Counted from the stretch's first letter, positions 20,471 through 32,161 are shown. The stretch is DNA of 38,049 bases from Chara braunii (GCA_003427395.1 BFEA01000189.1:1975053-2013101), one strand, 5' to 3'. Translations and numbers: made by a program. The notes: a model not told the origin generated them from the sequence alone.

Positions 20471-21179
20471 ACCTGCACACCGCATGCTTCATCCACAGTG
20501 AACCCGAACCATTATCAAGGATCTATGATGGTTGGAGTACCAGGATCAGCGCATGTCAGCATGAGCGTTGTCGCGCGCATCGCTCCGGCACCGCACGCGG
20601 CAACGCGGGACCCTCTCTGCCTCGTCACGCAAGAGTTGGACCAACCTCGTCACGAACACATACGTGGAGCTTTTACAAGCCGCTCCGGCCCAGTGAGCCA
20701 GCCATACCTCTGGCGAGCCCCTACGACAGGATAGGGCCTACGCGAGGCACAATTTACCTCCACCTTACGGGAGCTGTCACCTCCCTTCGGTGGGTGTATC
20801 CCCGTCGAGCTACCAGTCCACAATACGAAAGCTAATCAGTTGCAATCGCAGAGGTGGACCAGCCGAGGACGTTTCTCGTTCGCTGTAGCATAGGGGGCAC
20901 GCGCGGTAATACGCCTATCGGGCCCGCACGCGAACCGGCATCTTGGGGGGCTGAAGTCCCAAGCGCGGCTCGTCCTCGGTCGACTAGGACGTATCCCACA
21001 CACCACGCGCACACGGCTTTAACGAACACAAAACAAAACACGCACACGCACACGCACACGCACACGCACACATACGAAACGACACAACACCAATAACGCG
21101 ACAACGCTCCTAGCCCCTTGGTAGCCATCCCATAACTTTCCGATGCGGACATCAGATAGGCGTCGCGCGCGGGACTTAG

Positions 21180-21186
21180 TATAAAA
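21180..21186 (+). promoter_or_regulatory. Conserved TATA box, copy 2, antisense to the LTR
   Basis: TATAAAACCGCGCGG, same block as at 704 and 33876, on the plus strand. Its conservation in three diverged copies suggests function. Confidence 0.4.
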
Positions 21187-21593
21187 CCGCGCGGACACAG
21201 GGCTAACTCATATCGACTCGCAATGCAAGCGTACTCAAGCCGTCGCAATGATAGCGTACTATGTAGTGTCCATAATCAAGCGGTCCCTCGTGGATCCGAG
21301 TACCGCTTATGATACTCAAGTGTTAGACTCGAAGTGTCGTGAGGGTCTGATCTCTCATGACATTGCACGGCTGAAGGAATAGTTGTGCAGCCGCCGCGAG
21401 ACCTCCGACCTTTGGTCTGAGCGTCTCGGTAGGCAAGGCAAATAGGCTTTGCAGGCAGATTCCTTCCCTGCAGAGTCTAGGGTTTGGGATGTCATGGACA
21501 AGGACCTCGAATCCCGGCCCAGGACCAACGTCCGACTATAAAAAATCTCTAAAACACAAAGGATAAAAGAGGGTCTCATTTTTCTCTCAAACC

Positions 21594-22269
21594 CATAATC
21601 TGTTTAACCCTTACGAGCGGTCCTAGTAGGCCACACGAAACACTCGAGACATATATATATACACATATATATAGAGGGTTATTGATATAGGACGATCACT
21701 TTTTACAGTCACAGTGAGGCTCCTCTCATCCATATATATATATATACATATGTGACGCAAACAGTCAAATCCCAAGTCCGAATCACCAAGCATACCTGCA
21801 ATCACATTAAAGATTCCACCAAAAGTCCACACACTACACGGGGTCAACTTCAACCATTCCTTGCACTCATACCCCTCGCTTCAGCCATACAAGCCTCACT
21901 CGTGCAACTCTTAAATAGATACTCAGTACTTTTGTTGGATGGTCATTCAATAATGTCTGGGTAAAAACACAACAAAACAGTTCAAATCTCAAGGCTAAAG
22001 CCTTTAGGTTGAGTGGCAGAAGTGAATTGAAGTTGAATCGTGAACCGACGAATCGGCAACCGACCTGTTATCAGTGATAACAGAAGATGGATCCTCAAGG
22101 GATCAAGCTGAATCTAGTCCTGAATTTTGAATCAAACGATCTAGAGGACTTGTAACACATAACAGGTCAATGCCCCAGGCTAAGCCTATAAGTCTGTGGA
22201 GAATAATCCCCATATCACGATCTTACTCAAGCATCCCAATTAGCTAAGCCTAAACCTACCTCTAAACCA
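21594..22269. other. Conversion-like tract identical to 34294-34969
   Basis: 676 bp without any difference between LTR copies 2 and 3, ending abruptly on both sides. The next 180 bp to the right have about 12 differences and the 280 bp near 21120-21400 about 15. See the findings for interpretation. Confidence 0.9.
21732..21750 (-). promoter_or_regulatory. Candidate sense TATA region of the LTR
   Basis: A run of alternating TA that reads TATATATATGGATGAGAGG on the minus strand, the direction of gag. If it is the LTR promoter, R and U5 would be about 1.1 kb and U3 about 6.7 kb. The same run is at 34432-34450. It is only an AT run, so the evidence is weak. Confidence 0.25.
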
Positions 22270-22371
22270 ATGTCCAAAGCAAAGGTAGACTAATGGCAGA
22301 ATCTCCCCTATTTAGGGTGGATTGTCAGAATCACCACCTGTCAAAATATAATCTATCTCCTTCAAACTAAG

Positions 22372-22910
22372 AAAATTTCGGCAGCGCTTCCCGTAGGAAA
22401 AATGCCTTTTCAGAATTTATATAAGCCCAGATATGAGAGCATAAATAATCTCCAACGCTGGAAAATCAAATTTTGTCCAACTCCCTGAATTAGTAGAAAT
22501 TTGGACAGCACTCCCTTTAGAAAGGGAGATTTCCCAGATTTATACTAAGTCAGATATGAACTCAAAAGACAACTTAAGTTCAACTTAGACAAGTTTTAAC
22601 TAACTCCCTAGTTTTGCAGAAATTTCGGCAGCACTCCCTTTAGAAAAGTGTTATTCCAAAATTTATACAAGACTAAGTCCAGAACTTGAGAATAACTTTG
22701 ACTTGTCAAAGTCCAATTTTGTCTAACTCTCTGAATTAGCAAAAATTTGGGCAGCACTCCCTTTAGAAAATGAGACTTTCCAGATTTTTATTAGGTCAGA
22801 TATAAAGAAAAGACAAGTTAAACTTCAACAAGTCAAAAAATTGACTAACTCCTTGGATTTGTAGAAATTTCGGCAGCGCTTCCCGTAGAGAAAGTAGCTT
22901 GCCAAGATTT
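22372..22910. repeat. 122-bp tandem hairpin array (class A), copy 2
   Basis: Five units with cores at 22381, 22506, 22628, 22750 and 22872, matching copies 1 and 3 unit by unit. The third unit pairs AGCACT with AGTGTT, keeping the stem through a G-T pair where copies 1 and 3 have AGTGCT. Confidence 0.85.
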
Positions 22911-23204
22911 ATACAAAGCCAAGTACAAAAAATGATCCCAGAAAATGCAAAAATTGACCTAAGTAAAAAAAACTATTACAGAAAATGTAGGAATTGAAAC
23001 TGACTCCTATGGCTCTAGCACGTGGCGAGCAACTAAAGCAACTACCTATCAACCTGAAACTCAGATTAAGTAGTAACCTCACTCAGTCACATGCAGGTCA
23101 AACCACAGAGGTAAGTACTCTCGTCAGTCTCAAACCAACTTGAACAAACAATAGTTCATGATCCCTCAATGATTTAACCCTTTATACCCAGCTTACATAA
23201 GGCA

Positions 23205-24137
23205 TAGGTCAGGCCGCCTGAACTTACAGAACGCACCCAACTTAGCTAGGCCTAGAGTCAGAATACCTAAACTTATAGAGCGTTCTGACTTGACCGAGTA
23301 TACACAAACACAGAGCACAACTACTCTTATTTGGGCACATGACTATACCATTCTAGTCGCCCTGGTCTGTTTAAAGTATCCAAGTTGTATATACTTATCT
23401 TCACCTTTGTCTTCTAAGGCTGCATATGACTGAACTAACTTAAGTTCAGTCTGCCCCAGTTTACCATCAATTTTATTCTTAGTTATACTCTCTTCAAGTT
23501 ATGATACGGCTATAGTCAGACCACCTAAACTTATTGAACAGTCTGATTATCTCGTTCTTAAATAGAATAGTAATAAAGTACAGCCAAGTTATAACCATTG
23601 GTTTCCAGCATGTGCGAGGCTTTGAGCCAGACCCCCTGAACTTACAGAAGAGTCTAACTCTCTGCCAGATTCGTTTCTATCTGAGTCATTATGTGTGTGG
23701 CATCGAGTCAAACCCCTTGAACTTTTAGAAGGGTCGGCCTCTTTGCCAAAATTATTTCTTCAGAATAAAGAGCAGGAAGGGACAAAGGCACCTGAACTTA
23801 CAGAACAGCTCGGTGCCCTCGTTCAGAAACCAAAGAAAACAAGTAAAATCCCAGTGAAAATAAGGCAACCCAAGACACCAAAACTTATTGAGCGCCCTGA
23901 GTCCCTGAAAATCAAGCACAATCAAACTCCTCGCAGGTCAGAGCAGTTAGGCCACCTGAACTTACAGAACAGTCTGACCCTCCATGCAAACTATATCACT
24001 ATGTCTCCCCAAACTTATGGGGACATCCCAGCCTTAAGAGTAATCAGACCCTCTAAACTTATAAAAGGGTCAGACTTCTCCATGCAAACCAAAATAAATA
24101 AGGCACTGGGTCTCCCAAAATTTATGGGGACCTCCCA
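23205..24137. repeat. Array of about eleven hairpins with a shared loop (class C), copy 2
   Basis: The loop core CCTGAACTTACAGAA (variants CCTAAACTTATAGAA) recurs between stems of changing sequence: AGTCAGAA/TTCTGACT (23256-23290), GACTGAACT/AGTTCAGTC (23428-23451), TCAGAC/GTCTGA (23516-23546, 10 pairs with its extension), GGCACC/GGTGCC (23787-23817), GGTCAGA/TCTGACC (23936-23979), ATGTCtCCCC/GGGGACAT (24001-24026), GACCCT/AGGGTC (24047-24071) and GGTCTCCC/GGGGACC (24109-24132). Some units (near 23212 and 23880) pair poorly. It occupies the position of the class B array of copy 1. Confidence 0.85.
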
Positions 24138-24457
24138 GCCTTAAGGACCCAGCCAACCTTCAAGCAAAACAACCCACCATCCTGCCTTTTCCCAGATGCA
24201 GTTCCTTTTAACAGTCTGAATTCATACAATCAATAGAGTTGCAATTCAGCTTGAACAGACATTCCTTTACTTAGTCAGGTTTAGTCTTCTGAAGGTCAAA
24301 CCAAAAATAAGATAAGGCTGCACACCATATATTCAGCCAGAGATGCAACGAGAAATACAAATAGGGGTTATAGCTCTGGTGTATAGAGGGAAAGCAATGG
24401 TTTACCCTTCAGTTCCCTGCCTCTAGGACTTCTCCTGAGTCCCGGCAGAGCTCCCGC

Positions 24458-24527
24458 AATCGGTGGGTGGACTCCCCACAGAGTCTTGATGCGGTCCTAC
24501 GGTTTGCAATCCCGCCTGCCGCCTTCC
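24458..24527. other. 70-bp conserved block, copy 2
   Basis: Counterpart of 3692-3761 and 37087-37156, including the GACTC/GAGTC hairpin. Confidence 0.6.
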
Positions 24528-26155
24528 CCTTAGATCAGGACCAGACTTTGAGTAAGAAGGATAGAAGAAGAGGGTTTGAGACTCTCAGATATAAGAGGGG
24601 TGCTCTCAGACTCACTGGAGAGGGCCTCGTAATCTTGACACTCCTGAGGGCCCCGCAATGCTGGCCAAAGACTGCTGCCGCTTAGTCAAACCGAAGTCTA
24701 GTAGCCAAATATTGAACCCTCTAACGACCTCTCCTAGTCGCAGCAATAACCCCCCCCCTTCGCAACAAGCCAGCTACGTCCTCTAAGCCACGATGCCCCT
24801 CTCTCTGACCAAATTCCCGCTGCGCAGCTTTAAGGCGTCCCGTTCAAGCCATGGGATAGCAGCGTCCCAAACACCGCCTCCCCTACCGAGCCAAACTCAT
24901 CTTCTTTTCGTCACTCAGTAAAATGCACTCAACCGTGTTCCCAAACAGACTACCGACTGCAAGTAGTCCTGTTCATTGGTTCTGAGCCGCCTGCCCATTC
25001 GCTTGTCCGCGGAACAACCCAGTCAACACAGTCCGCTCACTCACTCTCACTGAGTCGGTTGCCAGTGGTTGTTGCACTACTAACCACTAAGGTTAGTGTC
25101 CTCTCTCTCCTCGAAGGAGTCAACCATGACCCGCACGCCATCCAGGTGAGCTCCCTGTTTTTTTCCTTGTCAGTACACCCACACTCCCTGACAGCAGTCC
25201 GTTGGCGTATGAAAGCACTCGACCACCAACGAGATTCAGTCCAGTCAGCCGAGGAGATGGCCATAGCCAGGTACGTGTGCTCCTCCTCCTTTCTTTCTAC
25301 CTCATTCTCTACTCACCTTGCTTTTGCCAAGTCATAGTAGATCCCCCGTGGCTTGTATCAAGCAAGCAACTTTCTGCACCCAAACTCGAATATCGCCCGT
25401 CATTCCACAGATCGCCTGTCATCCTTCTTGGCTGAATGCACCTGGCCAGGAACCCACCCGCATACATCCGGGAGGAGGGACGAGCTACCAGTCCCGGAAG
25501 CTTGCAAATTCTCAAGTAGGCGCTTTCTTTTCTTCGCTACTATACTCCTCCTTCTCGTCATTACCTCCCTGCTGCACCCCGACTCGACCTTCTACCACCT
25601 TCCTTCCTGAACGAATCTGTCGCAGGAACCCGCCATATTCGTTCCTCACTTTCCCCCCCCCCTCTCTCTCTCTTTGGCTCGTATTCACGACACTAGCGCC
25701 CGCTCGTCGACTGACCCGTATTCCCCTTCGTTCGGCTGCTCGTTCGCCACAACGAGCAAAATGCGCTCAACTTTTCCGCTAAAACATGTACAGATACACG
25801 CCCTGTATGAGAACAAATCTTCTGCTAGGACTGGGAGTATACATCGCTATTCAGCCACGTGCGCACAAAGATTGAGGGATGCTACTTCCATTGATAGGAT
25901 GAGCAAGACCCGGACAGACAGGTCGGTCTTAAACTCCGCGGCTAACTTCCTGCCACTTTCCTATAACCGAATGGGCAAAAATCGAATGAATCTACCGCTA
26001 TAACACGGAAATATACATTGATACTAAAAAAAAAGTTCCCTCTTCTTAGGCGCAACTTCTTTATTAACAATCTAAAAAACTAACTACTAAATTCTAAATC
26101 TAACACTACCATTCGATTCGCCACATCGAAAAACCCCTATTTCGTGTTTTTCCCT

Positions 26156-26179
26156 ACTCGATTTCATAAGGGATCGAGT
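26156..26179. repeat. Hairpin with compensatory change relative to copy 1
   Basis: ACTCGAT/ATCGAGT with a 10-base loop. The homologous hairpin in copy 1 (5155-5180) has GCTCGATTC/GAATCGAGC, so both partners of one pair have changed. Between here and 28330 no gene is seen. Confidence 0.6.
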
Positions 26180-28363
26180 GAGATTTCGATACTCCTTTCT
26201 CGTCGTCCCTCCATAGCTCACGCACTACCTTTTCTTATTAACTTTCTATATACTAACTTTCACCCCATTCCAACCAAATATCCGGGTTCGCCCGTCGTTA
26301 AAACCCCTACCTTAGTTCTTCCCCTGACTAACTCCATCGAGAATCGAGTAGTAGTCTCGCTTTTTCCACTCGTTCCTCCTCCGCTCCGCCATAGCTTCGC
26401 GTGACAGTTTCCTTCACTAACTTCTGTTTCACTAAATTTTCACTAAAACTAATATCACAACCGCGTTCGCGGGCACAGAAAACCTCTATAATTATCCTTC
26501 ACTCGTCCGATTCTGTGAAGGATGGAGCGAACCACTCATTCTGTGTCTGCGCCCAACTCTCTCTGCCACCTCCCGTTTTCCAACGTGCACGCACCTGGCA
26601 CGATTCGTCGGCCAGGTTTGTCGGCTTCCCTCTGCTTGTCTCAGCTCTGCCCGCCGTGACCCAGCGCCCGCCGTCTCGCCCCTTCCTCACTGCTGCACCG
26701 CTGCTTAAGCGCAGCCCGACCGAACCTGCCGTGCCTCGCCTTCTCGGTCGCTGTTCACGTAGCGCCTGTCACTGCTTGGCCCGCTACTCGTTCTCTGACT
26801 ACTAGCGGCCCCACCCCGCATCACCCGCTGCCACGCAGCGCTGCCCGGTACTGGCCGTGCCGCTGCTCCGGCTACGCTATCCCCTCCGTTCGCCTTTCCA
26901 CTACGACCCCCTCACCTCTGTGCTCCACTCTTTCGTGCATGAGCTTGGCCTGGTTCCTTGTCCACATCCATTTACCGGCCTTTGCCTTTCCTACTGACCC
27001 CTCCGATCACATACGGCCCGCCACACTAGGTCTCATCATTACATCCTACACCTACTCCCACCCTCCTTACGACTGTACCCGGGCGGAGATCCGAGCCCTG
27101 TCCCTCCCTGCTTGCTGAAATAGTGCCCCGCCCGGTCACTCATTGGCTGCAAATCATAAAGGACACGAGCGGGGCTTTCTGGCAATTGCCAAACCGCTGC
27201 CCAAAGACTGAAGAAGAATCGACAGTGGTAAAAAATGAAGGGGGGGGTTTCCTCCCCCTCTCGGGGTGGTGGCAAAGTGCCCATCCCCGCGGCTCCCCCG
27301 ACCGCTGACAAACGCTACCCCATCTGAGATTTTTAGGTGGTCAGAAAGCGCGAGTGTGACTCTAACAACGTACCAAATTTTGCGACTTGGTGTGGGTATG
27401 CCTTTTACTCAGGGGTCTTCCGCCTCGTGGGCTAGGCTCTTGAGGTGCCTGCCACACCCACGGCACCGCGTCCCGGCAAAAGGCGTCGGGTGTGGCTCCG
27501 GCGTAGCTACAAAACCAGTTTGTAATTGCACTTCAAGCGACCCCGCGAATACAACACACCCCAGGTGATCCCACCGCCGTCTCGCGCCCCCGAACAGGAC
27601 GCGACAAATAAAACAAAAAGGGAGAGTAAAATAAAAAGTAAAAGTAAAGAATAATATCGGGGAACAGCAGGGCTGCTGGCGCCTTCTCAGTCCCGCAGGA
27701 TCGGGCCCGCCGCCGCGCCCGTAAACAAAACCGAGGGGGTACCCCTAACGGCCCTCAACCCCATCGGTTCCTTCCGCAACGCTCTGCTGCAGTTGGTGCG
27801 CCGACGTCTGCTGGCCTCGATCCCCGGACCTCCGTGCCGTCAACCCAATGCCATAACCTATAGGGCTAAGCCTAAGCCTGAGACCAACACCCGAGGACTG
27901 CCATATAAGACGGTGCGGCGCTACGCTCATGGCCAGGGAAATTGGCCTAAGCCTCATCCCTGCCCGCAATCGTGCGCGCGGCCGTCCAGCGTCAGCGCCG
28001 ACTTACCAAGCTGTACCACGGCCGCCACTCATGCCACTCTACGTACCAAGACCTACAGCAGTCACACCGTCGCCGTCGTCGTCCTCCGTGTGCACGCATA
28101 GGTCACCGGCAAGCCCAACAATCAGCAAGACATAATCATTTTAATCCCTGCTTAATCAGAATATAAAATTTCTGGTCGACGATCACGCCGGCTCTTTAGT
28201 CATCCACAATTAAAAAGATCACGCGCACCTCAAATCCGCACGCCCACACACTCTTTACCCTAGTCAACCATCCAGCCAACGTAAGTCAGAGATGCGGCCG
28301 AGCTTAGCGCGGTATACTTAAACCTTAAACCAAAACTAGTTTCTGCCACCTGCAAAAACCAGG

Positions 28364-28389
28364 GCGGATACCCTTGTAAGGGTATTCGC
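28364..28389. promoter_or_regulatory. Palindrome at the LTR U3 end
   Basis: 26-bp near-perfect palindrome (GCGGATACCC / GGGTATTCGC around TTGTAA), 7 bp inside the LTR terminus. It is identical in design to 8000-8025. The position suggests an integrase- or repressor-binding site, which is inference. Confidence 0.5.
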
Positions 28390-28396
28390 ACCGACA

Positions 28397-30095
28397 ACTT
28401 ACCGGACCATATTAAGCGACGTCCCCTTCGCTTCGCCAAATCATAAAGCTATAAACCCATCCAACTCCAAATGCTGACAAAAAGGGGACCAGTCCAATTG
28501 ATCAAGAATTTGGGGCAAAAGCCTCCATCCATCTGTACTTACCTCCTGGTACACCACCAACATATCACTAGGTCTTTAGTTATCCCTTCTCTTTTTAGGA
28601 TGAACCTCCCCAGGACCTCTCTAAAACACCTTCATTTTGAAGATGAGTCTTCCAACAAACTATATCAGCCTCTTTTCCCTGAAATTTGAAAGGGTCTTAA
28701 TCCATAAAACTTTTCCAGTCATGGTAGTCACTACCGCAGACTAGACCGTTTGCAGCCTCCAATAAGGTTAGTGAAGGGTTCCTGATACCGGCGGGTCTCC
28801 CTACCGCAGGGCACCTTTACTAGCCCTTTTTGTGACTAAGCAAATAGGAATGCTGATTCTGGCGGTTCGTCCCTTACCCTCCGATGCGCACAAAACCCAC
28901 TTGCGATTCACAACCAGGGGCCAAGACATGAGGGGTTTCTGATTCTGGCGGGTTTCCCGCCCGCAGAAGACGGCCCTCACGGACAGCTGAGAACCAACAA
29001 GGTGAAATTCGTCGATTCTGGCCGAGGATAAAATTCTTCCCAAATCTTCCAGGCAAACATGGTCCTTTTCGTCAGACTTTATCACTCATCAGTCAACTTA
29101 CCATGCCGTTAATCAGTCCACCCACCTTTAGGGGTGAGTCTTCCAATAGCCCAAAAACACCCTTTTTTCCAAAATCCAAGGGGTTTTCACCACAAAACAA
29201 AACACCCCCTTTTCAATAAATCACGAGGGGTCTCATCATAAAACAAAACATCACTGAGAGACCATCTTATGGGTCATTGTCACACTCAAGCAATCAACAA
29301 CCGACATGGTGAAGCATTCGAGTCTCATGGACTCATAAATCTTCTAAAAATCCTTACAACTTCTCACAAACAGGCTGCGCTTCCTCCCCTTATACTCTGC
29401 CCTATCAGCTGTCCGTAGGCAGGTCGCAGGAGTATACCGAGGAGTAGGCAGCTTAACATGTCACACATTCACACATCTTTCACACAAGCCAACATTCATC
29501 ATGATAAAACCACACGTGTGAGAGTAATAGTGATCGTCACATAAACCAAGCCTCATAGGGTCTCCACTCAATATGTACACCTGAATAAAATGTCTCTCTC
29601 AAAAATAACATAGGTACCCAGCCCTCACGTCCTACCCTGCTGAGTAGCCCATGTCTCGAACACACGAGTACCTCGGAATGTACCCAATCATACACAAAAG
29701 CTCAAATCACACAATCTATTTCAATCGTACTCGCCAACATATCACACATCTGGACACGACCATCCAAATCACACAAAAAAACGAAACAAATGATTCGTCC
29801 AGTATTACAATTTGTATACGTACAGATGGGCAAGCTAGTCGTGCCTACATCTAAATATGCACATATCTAGCGCCGCCTCTTTATACGCGAAACTCTGATC
29901 CTACTGACGTATAGGCGAACCAGTTCCCACTCACTCATTGCCTCCTGGCCTCACCTATATGGCTGAGCATTACTCCTATCTACAACCCAAGTTGCTTTAC
30001 CGGACCATTATTGCGAGAGTTTCCCTCCAACCTGTTTTCCATCTCCCGCATTCAACTCCTATGGTCTCAGTCGTCTGTCTCCAGCTGAGCCTAGA
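28397..30095 (-). other. Internal region downstream of gag, no pol
   Basis: In a normal Ty3/gypsy element this stretch would hold protease, RT, RNase H and integrase. None of their motifs is readable in any frame, and 1.7 kb is too short for them. The motif GATTCTGGCGG or GATTCTGGCCG occurs at 28855, 28941 and 29014 with a diverged copy near 28784. At 28947-28961 it forms the hairpin GGCGGG/CCCGCC. The element therefore looks non-autonomous. Confidence 0.65.
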
Positions 30096-31214
30096 CTATA
30101 TCGGACCGGTCGTGTCTCTTCCCTTATCATTCCTCCCCTTTTCTTCCCTTCGGACTCGTCCCGCTTCCTTACACCTGCGAGGTGTATGGCCTGTCTTTTC
30201 GCAGTAATTACACACAATTCTTGACCACTGCTCTCTCCGCCTCCTACTTTTTCGGCTTGCCCAACTAGACGCTGGTACCATCTTCTTGTCACTACCTTCT
30301 CCCCTAGGATCAGGTGCAGCGGGAGGTTGGGCTACCCCAACTTCCTCCTAACTTTCTCGCCTTTCTTGCCCTTCCCTGCTTGGAATGTCAGTCGTCCTCT
30401 CGCAGGTAGGGATCACAACATTCTTTGTCTTATTCTGCACCTCTTCTTTCATAGCAGGTGACTCACGTTTTCTCCCTTCACCCCACCTATGATTCCGCTT
30501 GCTCGCCTTACCATCCTTCTGCGGCTCATCTCTCACGCCTTCAGAGGTGTCAGTCGCCAATTCATCTGCCCTTTTGCCAGCCTCGTCCCTTTCACTTCTG
30601 GCTTCGCGTAGGATGTGGCAAAGGTACTGATCAAAATCTTTTCCTTCAAAATTATCTCGTATCTTATCCCATATAAGTCCTCCCGTCCCGTGGATCAGGT
30701 CTCGCTGCTCTTTAACCGTAAAGTGCATAAGGAAGAAAAAGCACCGGTCATGTTCAGATAGTCCCCAAATCTTGTGGGAAGCGCGCTCATACTCCACCAG
30801 AAAATGCCTCGCTGACTTGTAGTCATATCGATCCATCTTCTCGAGGTCCTCTCTGGTCAACTGCTCCTCTCCTAGTCGGTACTTATTCCTCATGCCGTTA
30901 TAAAACTTCTTTTATGATAACCCTGCCTTCCTGATGACTCCACCGACATCCTCCTGTAGGTCAACATGGATATAGCTTATGACCTCTTTCAACATCTGCC
31001 CCTCATTCCACTCACACTGGACCGCTATCTGCTCAAACTTGCTAAGGAAGCTAGAGACGTGGTTACCGTCGAAGAAACCGATTTCAACCTTAGGCATATT
31101 GTCCCGCTCCCAGTCCCGCATGCTGAGCAAGTCAACAAACTTCTCGGCCCCAATCCTTTTTTGAGGGTCCTCCATCTCGGGTTCCTTCGACCCCATCACC
31201 TGTCGAACAAACAA
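30096..31214 (-). pseudogene. gag: Gag of the giant element, two premature stops
   Basis: One open frame of 373 codons apart from TAA at 30912-30914 and TAG at 30348-30350; the terminal stop is at 30096. The most likely ATG is 31194-31196. Capsid-type features of Ty3/gypsy Gag are visible: KVEIGFFDGNHVSSFLSKFE, NKYRLGEEQLTREDLEKMDR and FLVEYERASHKI, then a lysine- and arginine-rich linker. A perfect nucleocapsid CCHC knuckle, CNYCEKTGHTPRRC, is at 30171-30212 (C-x2-C-x4-H-x4-C). Gag forms the particle that packages element RNA. No protease or RT follows. Because the frame is whole and only two stops interrupt it, decay is recent or a related active copy exists. Confidence 0.88.
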
Positions 31215-31480
31215 CGATCAGTTAGGGTCGAGACCCGAGATGAATCACGTATCAAAATACAAAACCTATCATACTAAACTTATCCCTACACTTGCCTTTG
31301 CAATACCACAGGTCGCGTATATCTTATACTGGTAAGGTTCTTCAAGGCTAATCATAGGCAGACAGTAGTGATCACTATGGCAGTAGGTAGTGAGAGGTCT
31401 ATAGGCCAATCTAAGGAAGAGCACTTTAGTAGGACCGTGAAAGACCCCTTCTATCGGTCCACTGCTGCTCGTAGCCCATC
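31215..31480 (-). other. Spacer between upstream frame and gag
   Basis: About 270 bp without a readable protein, between two coding-like frames of the same strand. Confidence 0.5.
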
Positions 31481-32161
31481 CTAGTCTTCAATTTCCTCAT
31501 TGGGATCATGAGAAATGACATATACGTCAACTATACTGGCCATGTTCCTGAGCCACCGACCAGAAGGCGAGAATTTCGGGTCTAAGTACAGACCATACAC
31601 CAAGTCAGACGTATAGCGCCCATACTCCCAGTTTCGCACCCTCATAGCGGCTTCAGTCGCCGCTTCTACCCTTGCCAACCCACCAAAGCTCTTCTTTATG
31701 AGGAAGTTAAGCAGGGTGACTCGCAGTGGAGCAGATGGAAGCGCGAACTCTCCAGAGCACTTGACCTCTACATGGGTTAGTACTCGCTCTTCTCCGTCAT
31801 GGGACACTTCCCTCGCCCACTTTGCTGCGACTGCCTCGGCTACCCTCAGAGGCTTAGCAAGCAGGCTTCCTTGCCCAAGCGCTAGCTCTATCCCATGCTC
31901 GATCCAAAAGGTGGCTGAGGCGTACAGGGTCACCCTCACAATTACGCATCCCTACTCGTCATCGAACCCAGACTCGATCCAGACAAAGATGTTCGTGCCC
32001 ATCATCACGCCCCACCATGATGAAATATACTCTCCGTCTCTGACCCGCCTGGGTAAAGACACCTTGAGCCCTCCCTCTTTCTCAATTGGCCCGAGCATAC
32101 GTGGGTCTTCTCGTGCATAAGGCATCCTGAGTTGCCCTTGCTTTGTCTGGGTTCTGCCCAT
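31481..32161 (-). pseudogene. Unrecognised ORF upstream of gag in the giant element
   Basis: 227-codon frame from ATG (32159-32161) to a stop at 31481, interrupted by one TAG at 31952-31954 in the same frame. It reads like a real globular protein: mixed hydrophobic and charged residues, no low complexity, for example GEYISSWWGVMMGTNIFVWI and FSPSGRWLRNMASIVDVYVI. It lies between the primer site and gag, where some large plant elements such as Ogre carry an extra ORF, but no family or motif is recognised. No signal peptide or clear membrane segment is seen. Its function is unknown. Confidence 0.6.

Larger units (their letters stand above)
20569..28396 (-). mobile_element. Giant 3' LTR (copy 2), 7828 bp, complete
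   Basis: Bounded by TGTCG at 20569 and CGACA at 28392-28396, a perfect 5-bp inverted terminus. The low end matches copy 3 exactly where the primer binding site begins. The high end matches the inverted fragment at 7993. Copy 3 is the same sequence as far as the window goes (33281-38049 against roughly 20569-25675), apart from small indels and a deletion of about 315 bp in copy 3 (corresponding to 24661-24978). The orientation follows from the primer site and gag. 7.8 kb is far beyond ordinary plant LTRs (0.1-5 kb). No polypurine tract is obvious beside 28396; GAAGCGAAGGGGA lies about 40 bases away. A possible first half of the target duplication is AGCGT at 20564-20568; the other half is outside the window. 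Confidence 0.88.

Noticed and set aside
23695-24144. Plus-strand 149-codon frame open in copies 2 and 3 (also 36327-36773).
   Set aside because: It is a translation of the hairpin array. Repeated loops fall in different phases (PELTEQ, LNLQN, PKLIE), and copy 1 has no counterpart.
28801-29085. Minus-strand 94-codon frame in the internal region of the giant element.
   Set aside because: It crosses the GATTCTGGCGG hairpin repeats and shows no retroelement protein motif.
29651-29854. Plus-strand 67-codon frame.
   Set aside because: Opposite strand to the element, with no recognisable features and a length expected by chance.
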